A stretch of DNA of 30,566 nt from a virus: the IMG/VR virus record IMGVR_UViG_3300010148_000068, positions 1 to 30,566 of that record; one strand, given 5' to 3'. A program made the translations under genes and the position numbers. Below are positions 1 to 9,000 of this stretch, in pieces. The stretch's first letter is position 1, and each line of letters starts with the position of its first letter. Below the pieces are notes generated by a model. That model was given only the letters and a program-made list of their open reading frames with translations. It was not told the DNA's origin and made no database searches.

Positions 1-3000
1 ATCTCTATGTGAAACATATCCATAATCACTATAAGTTGCATAGCCAACTCTTGTTCTACCAATATTTGCATATGCATTTGAATCATCACTAACTAATAAA
101 TTAGTACCATCAAATGTCATGTTTGCTTCGGCATTCATTCCGTCTGCTCCGGTAGCAGTGACTACTCTATTATTAGAACCATTAGTCATAAAATCAGATA
201 CATCGACTGATATATCATCTGCTCCAACATCGATGCCGGTACCAGCTCCTATATTTAAAGTAACTGTTCCAGATGTACCACCACCAGTTAATCCAGAACC
301 TGCAGTAACGCCTTCAATATCTCCAGATCCACCGCCACCGGAGTTAGTTATCCAATTTGTTCCTGTTCCGGTAGAAGATAATATTTGACCAGAAGATCCT
401 AAATCTCCTGATGAATCTCTAAATCCTCCATCTACTTTAATATTTCCATGAAAATATGCATCATCAGTTGTAGTTCCATTTCTATCAACAATATTGTCGA
501 CTTCTAAAGCATAACCTGCAGTGACTTTTGAAGTAGCTCCAATTCCTATTCCTATAGGTCCATTAGTAGTTTTTAATCCAGAATGAAAACACACTAACCC
601 TTGAGAGTTAAACGTACCAGCGGCAGTTGTATCATAACTTGATACTCCTAACAATCTAAAATCATATGCCGATCTAACAAATCTAAAACGCTGGCCTGAG
701 TTTTGTACCATTACTCTTCCAGATGCTGCTCCTATATCTCCAACACTTCCGCCTCCATATGTAACACTTCCTCCTGCTGGATAAACTCTTGTTTGAAATA
801 ATTGATAAAACCAATCATCAGCATCTCCATAAAATCCATATGCATATGCACTACTACCACTAACTGCGACAAGAGCTGCATATCCTACAGCACTAGTAGC
901 ACATTCTATAGTAACTTCATGTCCTTGACTATTTGATTTAATTGGTGGTTGTATCATACCAATTGGATTATTAGGAACACATTCAATTCTAACAGACTGT
1001 GCTATGCCTCCACCTAAAGATCCATCTAATACTAATTTAGTATAATTTTTTCCTCCCGTTGTATATTGTTCAAAGAATGAACCAGAATTAGCAACATTTA
1101 TTTTTAATAATTTAAATACAAAATAATCAGCTTTAGCATAATCTGTTAATTCTATTTGTTTAGCTGATACTTCTCCTGCAGGAGTAACATTGAAATTTGA
1201 AGATGAAATTGATATTATGTTACTATCATATTTAAAATGACTACCAGTATCTGTTCCTACAAAAAATCTTGGATTACCATTATTGTATTGTAATTGTATT
1301 CCAGTATCTGTATAACTACCTGTTGCTATTGATAATGATTTATTTGCTGAATCTAATAATATTGATTGTTTTTCTGAATTAAATGTTGTAGTTTGATTTG
1401 CTCCAGATACAAAAATAAGACTATTTGCGTCACTATATTCTGAATCATTTATAAAATAAAGATCTCCATCAAAACTAGAAGATGCAACCATAAAACCATC
1501 TAATGAAAAGAACTTGGCAGACGGAGTTCCAAAGTTTCCAACTTTTGCGACTGATACAGCTGCAAATGGAGTACCTTCTCCATCAACTTCTGCAAATAAA
1601 GCTTTTTGAGTTTCAAATTCTCCTTGTTCTGTTGCTAATACATATAAGTTACCAGCTTGAGCTAATCCATTCCAAAAATTAACATCTACTAGTCCAGAAT
1701 TTTTATTTCCTGTTGCATCGTTAGTTAATTGTGATGTTGAAAAATAATCTATTGAAACATTTAGTTGACCTGATGATGGTGCATTATTCATAGCTATAAA
1801 TGAACAACTAACATTTGTATTTGTTACAGATTGACTTACAACTGAAATTATTTCTGGAGTACCTTCAAATTTATTAGCAGATAATTCAAATCCTCCAATT
1901 AAACCTGCACTTGCAGTAATTCTACCAGATCCTGATAAAACAAGATTACCATTAGAACTTGCTATAGCATCGCTAGAAAGATTAAATCCTCCAATATCAC
2001 CTGCTGTTGCAGTAATAGTACCTGTCATTGATACATTACCATTATTATCTAAATGGAAATTAGATGATGAAATTTCTATATTTCCGTTGGCTCCTGATAT
2101 AAATTGATTTGCTGCTCCTAAGAAATATGTAGATGAACTTATAAATAATTTGGGAGATCCTCCGGTATCAAATTTAATAAATTGATTTGCATCGCCTGCC
2201 CTAAATATTGTTCTAGATCCATCGTCTTTTGTTGCAGCAAAAAATGGCAATGATGTATTATCAATTAATTCGCCAGGATTACTTCCAAGAATTATTCCAA
2301 ATGAATCTTCTCCATCAACGGTATACTCGCCTGATTTGACATCTAATCGAATTCGTTCTCCACCCGAGTCATTACCAGTTAATGTATTTGTACTAATATC
2401 AAATCCACCAATTTCTCCGCCAGTAAGTAAAGCTTTAGAGCCAGTTATTTGACCTAATGCTCCTTTTAATTTTAGTGTGCCAGAAGTTGAGTCTAGATCA
2501 GTTCCAATATTAAATCCACCTATAGTTCCAGACTCTGCTACAATTTTTCCTGTAATTTGAGCATTTGACGCAGTCATATTACCAGATGCTGATAATATTA
2601 GATTGCTATTGGAACTTTTTATTCCTACTGAATTAATATTAAACCCTGCAATAGTTCCTGCAGTATTTGCTGTAATTGTATTTGCTATTATATCACCGGT
2701 AATATTTGCATTAGATGCAGTTATGTTACCAGATGCTGACAGAATTAAATTACTATTCGAACTTTTTATTCCTACTGAATTAATATCAAAGCCTGCAATT
2801 TCACCACCATCTAATAAAACTTTAGATCCTGTTATTTGGCCTGTATCTCCTCTTAATATTAAAGTGTCATTAGACGATGATATAGCTGTAGACGTAATAG
2901 CAAATCCACCTATTTGTCCAAATGTTGCTGTTATGCCTCCTTGCAAATATACATTGTCAGTTGCTAAACCAAATCCTGGTGCTTGATTTCCAAATACTAT

Positions 3001-6000
3001 ACTAGATCCAGCTAATCCAGATAAATCTCCAAGTCTAGCTTTTAATGCTATATCATAAATTGCAGATCCTGTTCTTTCAACAATATCAATAAACGGAGTT
3101 GCTTGATTATTAGGGTTTGCATTTAATCTTATAAACCCACTTCCAACTTTACCAGTTGATACTAATACTTGAGAACCAGAATATGATTGTGCTGCTCCTG
3201 GAGAGTCTCCTAAGGAAGCACTACTAAAACCAGAATCAGCTGGTAATGAACCTGAATAACCTCTTTGTACAAATATATTTCCAGAAAAGTCATCATCGCT
3301 ACTTGAATCATTTCTAGATGAAGATTCAACAAATATATATTCAGTACCAAAACCAGTACTACTAACTTTTTTAGCAGATAATATTTCTCCTATAGAAAAT
3401 CCAGTAACGTTAACTACAGACATTGTTGTATCGGTTGGTAGATAATCTGGACTAGTATGTAGTGCAGATGAAGTTAATGTTGTAGAATTTGCTACATATA
3501 ATTGTCCTCCAACCGCATTAACTGTTTCTTTTTCAAATACTGCAGTTGATAATGTACCTCTAATTTTTGCATTTTCAAATTCTGCAAAGCCATTGTCTTG
3601 TGCTGATATTTTCCAACCTTTTAAATCAGATGCATAATCTGCAGTTTGAATACTTCCCGCAGAATCAATAACAATATTACTACCAGTAATAGTATCAGAT
3701 GTTAATGTAAATCCTCCAATAGTACCACCATCAAATAAAACATCACTACCAGTTATTTGTCCTGACGATTTCATTCTAAGATTATTATTTGAAGACTTGA
3801 TCTCATTTGTAGATAATTCGAATCCACCAACTACTCCTCCTTCAAGTAATACTCTAGAACCAGTAATTATACCACCTGCAGACACTTTGAATAGAGACGA
3901 TGATATAAACGATGCAGGATCGTTAGTATCTGTAGATGATGAAATTGTATATGACGTTGTAGATAATTTTGTATCAGATATAGTTAATCCGCCGATGACA
4001 TTTCGTGTTGGCGATAATTCAAATAGTCTATTTCCTGCAACGTCGAAACCTTTGATACCAAATACATCATCAGTAAGTTGTCCAATCGCAAGCATTACAT
4101 TATCTGCATCGTTATCACCTATATTATTCTTACCTTCGCCGGAATCTCCATGAAATGTCATTAATTGATAATCAGCATCTATCCTAATACCAAATTTATC
4201 TTGAGTAGAAGTTTTAAAAGATGATAATTTTTTATCATCAAATGCCCATGATGAAATTTTATTTCCATTTCCGCCAGGATCTCCTAATAGGAACACATTA
4301 TTACCTCCTTGTGTTCCTATTATACCAAAATCAGTTGCAGTAGTATGGAATATTCGTATACGATTATTATCATCTTCTCTAACTTCAATAGTTGGAGATG
4401 ATGTATCTGCGTCTAATATTATACCTTTATTAGAGGCATTAACACTTGAAAGTGTGTCGCCTATTATATCCCAATTTCCAATTGTTCCTTCGGTTGCTGT
4501 AATTTTTCCGCTTATTTGTGCGTTAGATGCTGTTATTTGACCTGATGCTGATAATATTAAGTTACTATTTGAAGATTTAATACCAACTGAATTAATATTA
4601 AACCCTGCAATAGTTCCTGCTGTGTTTGCAGTAATTGTATTTGCTACTATATCTCCAGTTATATTAGCATCAGATGCTGTTATTTGTCCTGATGCAGATA
4701 ATATTAAGTTGCTATTTGAAGATTTAATACCGATTGTATTAATATTAAATCCTGCAATATCTCCTCCATCAAATAAAACTTTAGATCCTGTTATCTGTCC
4801 AGAATCTTTCATTTTTAACACACTTCCAACTGCAATTTCATCATTACTTACTGGCATACCTGCTACACTTCCTCCATTTAATAATAATGTAGAAGCAGTA
4901 ACTTGTCCAGATGCTTTCAATCTTAAATTAGAATTTGCAGATCTTATTTCTTCCTCACTTACAGTAAAGCCGGCTATTGAGGCTGATCTAAATATAGCCA
5001 ATCCTTGATCGGATATAGAAGCTGAAGCTTCAGAAACAGATAATCCTGCAGGTACTAATATACTATTTGCAGAAACAGATCCTTCTATTGTTACGTCGCT
5101 AGTTATACGACCTCCTCTTAATAAAAATTTAGATGCAGTAATATCTCCAGTTGGTTGTATATGATATCCAGATGATGATATTTCTAATTCTCCGTTTGCT
5201 CCAGAAATAAATTGAACATCATCTTTTCCTAAAAAGAATTTAGGAGTTTGTATATCAACATTAGATCCACTTATTAATAATTGTGCAGATGCAGAAGAAA
5301 ATGCAAAATGAGCTGCTGTATTTTTTCCTATAAAGAAATTACCTGTATTATCTAAAAATGATGTAAAATCATTTATAGTTGCATTAGTTCCATCGCCTTC
5401 AGCAATTGCTTCATGGAATCCTAAAACGGTTGAGGTCATTAACAAACCTTTTGACAAACCTCCAGTTGTATCTACTTCAGATAATGATCCTGTTAAGAAA
5501 TCAAAATTAGGACCCGTTGGCCCTGTGGCTCCTGCATCTCCTTGTGCTCCTTGTGTTCCTTGTCTTGATTTAGCAAGTGTCATTGTTTTAGTAATACTAA
5601 CACTAGCACTGTTTGCAGTAAAATTAATTGATCCAGAATCATGAGCCATACCAGTAACTGTTATTGCGTTGCTAGAACTAGTAGCAGTAACTCCAATTGT
5701 ATTAGATCCAGTATAAGTAAAACTAGAAGTTGAATTAGTTAATCCAACAAAAACAATCATTTCAGAAGTTCCATCGGCAAAGCTAGATACAGTACCACTA
5801 CTATCAGCAGGAAAAGTATGAGATTCATTTGTTAAGAATCCGGTAACTGCAGGTGCTCCGTCAGCTCCAGCTGCACCAGCTGCGCCATCTGATCCAGAAG
5901 ATCCTCCATCTAACTTAAAAATCCTTGTTGTATCTGATAATCCGTCTTTTGTAACTTCTATAGTTAATGGTAATTTTGATTTAGTACTACTTACTGTTGA

Positions 6001-9000
6001 ACTAAAAGTAATACTACCAGATACTTGGCCAGATCCATTTGTTACATCTGCAACTAATGTAGGATCTGATAATGTAGTTCCAGATGAATCTTTAATAGTT
6101 AAATCACCAGTACCAATAGTATCTGACAAATTTTGTTGATTAATTATAATTAATATATCATCATCTAAAGCTGTAGTTGAAGAGGCACTAGGAAATGAAA
6201 ATACTTGAGAGTCGGTTGTTAAAACTAATGTTTTAGCTGTGCTTCCAGATTCACCTGTTTTTGATTTAGCTAAATTCATTGTTTTGGTTAAACTAACACT
6301 AGCACTAACTGCGGTAAAATTGATAGATCCTGAATCGTGACTCATTCCTGTAACAGTTAATGAATTACTTGAGCTTGTAGCAGTAACTCCATTAGAATTA
6401 GATCCGGTAAATGTAAAGCTAGATGTAACATTATCTAAACCTAAAAATACTATCATTTCGGTAGTGCCAGTAGAAAAGTCTGGTACTGTACCGTCTGCAG
6501 AAGCTGGAAATGTATGAGACTCATTAGTTAAAAATGCAGTTATCGATGCTTGTCCGTCTGCTCCTGTTGCTCCATCAGACCCGTCTGAGCCAGATGATCC
6601 TCCTTCTAATTTAAAGATTCTAGTTGTATCACTAACACTATCACGAGCTACTTCAATTGTTAAAGGAAGTTTAGTTTTATTCCCTCCAACTGTACCGCTA
6701 AATGTAATACTACCCGAAACTTGACCTGTTCCTGATGTAACGTCTGTTATTAAACTAGGATTAGTTAATGTATTACCGCCAGAATCTTTTATGGTAATAT
6801 TACTAGAAACTACGGCTGAATCTAAATTTTGTTGATTAATAATAAATAATATGTCGTCATCAATTGCATCGCTACTAGACGCAGATGGAAATGAAAATAC
6901 TTGAGAATCAGTTGTTAATGTAATTAATTTTGCACTACTGCCAGGATCTCCGTCAGATCCAGCTTTTGACTTAGCTAACGACATGATTTTAGTTAATGAT
7001 GTACTTCCGCTCGTTGCTGTTATGTTAATTGATCCAGTATCACTTGTTAATCCTGTTACTGTAATAGTATTATTTGTTATATTAGAACTAACTCCTGTTC
7101 CATTTGTTCTGGAAAATGAATAACTGCTTGTTACATTAGTAATACCTTCAAAGACAATCATATCAGTTGAGCCACCATCGAATGATGATATAGTTCCTGA
7201 TTCATCTGCAGAGAATGTATGTGATTCATTTGTTAAGAATGCTGTTACTGCATCTATACCGTCTGCTCCAGCTGCACCTGCTGCTCCGTCAGAACCAGAC
7301 GCTCCTGCTGATCCACCTTCAACTTTAAATAACGACGTAGTGTCTGTTAATGAGTCTCCAGAAACTTCAATTGATACTGGAAAATTATCTTTATCTGAAT
7401 TTAATCCTCCTCCAGATAATGCTCCTGCAAATGTTATACTACCACTTACAATTCCACTAACTAAACCTGCAGAGTTAAATGATATACTATTTGTGTCAAA
7501 ATCAAATCCAGTAACATTTCCTCCTTGTGCAGTTGTGATAGTAACGTTACTTGCTGATATGCTGGCAGTTAAATTTTGTTGAGCTATACTAAATATTATA
7601 TTTGATGGTGTTGCTAAATTTGATGAAGCTGATGCAAATGCCATTACTTGTGAATCAGTTGTTAATATTAATGATTTTGCTGTATTTGATGCAGTTGCTT
7701 CATTTATAGCATCATCAACTGTTTGTCCTGATTCTAATCGTAATTGTCCTCTAACTGTTAAAGCTGATCCATCCCATGTTAATTTGTCACCTAATGAAAA
7801 ATTAGATCCTGAATCTACATAAAACCCAGTATCTGAATTTGCGTGATTACCAGCTCCAATATATAATTTACTAGATTCCATTTCTATACCAGCAATAGAT
7901 CCAGTATTAGCTATAATACCACCTTGTAAAAATACATTATCTGTTGCTAAACCAAATCCAGGTGTAGGATTTCCAAATACATAATCAGAATTTGCTAATC
8001 CACTTAAATCTCCTAAACGAACTTTTAAATCAACATCATATAATCCACTTCCTGTTCTTTCTACAATATCTATAAAAGGAGTATTAGAATCTCTTGGATT
8101 TGCGTTCATTTTAATATAACCGCTACCACTTAATCCTGTTGAAACTATAACTTGTCCTTCGTCATATGATTGTGATGTTGATGCTAAATCTCCTACAAAT
8201 GATCCAGCTGATCCAGAACCATATCCACGTTGAATATAAATTCTACCATGCACTTCATCTGCGTTTGAATTATCACCATCTACTGATGCAGATTCTACTA
8301 AAAGATATTCTGTCTGAAATCCAGTTCCATCAACTTTTTTTGCTAATAATATTTCTCCAACAGTGAATCCGGATGCGTTTGCAACTGACATTGTTGTATC
8401 ATTTGCAGTAACATTTGATCCAGATATTGTTGTTGCGTTAGTAACCCATAATTGACCGCCAACTGCGTTTACTGATTCTTTTTCGAATGTAGTTGTTCTT
8501 AATGTACCTCTAATTCTTACATTTTCAAATTCTGCAGTACCATTTCCTTCAGATGAAATTTTCCATCCTTTAAAGCCACTAGCAAAATCTCTTGTTTGCA
8601 AAATACCTTGTGGCTTCATTATAAGATTACCACCTTGTATTGATGCAGTAGTAATATCCCATCCGCCAATGGATGCAGATCTAAATATAGCTAATCCTTG
8701 ATCGGATATTGATGATGATGCATTAGTTGGTGTTGACGGAGATCCTCCAATTGTAGCTGGTGTCTGAATACTGTTTGCTGTAACGGAACCTAATATAGTT
8801 ACTCCGTCTGTAATTGTACCACCCTCTAATAATACTCTAGAAGCTGTAATATTACCATCTGCTTTTAGTCGTAATTCAGAGTCTGCAGATCTTATTTCGT
8901 TAGGATTAATAACAAATCCTGCTATTGAGGCTGATCTAAATATAGCTAATCCTTTATCAGATATAGAAGCTGACGCATTAGCTGCGGTAGATGGTGATCC

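Noticed and set aside
2603-5008. Plus-strand open frames at 2603-2986, 3797-4153 and 4622-5008 (118-128 codons)
   Set aside because: They are antisense to the repetitive fibre gene, resemble each other only because the fibre repeats do, and read as Pro/Ile/Ser-rich nonsense.
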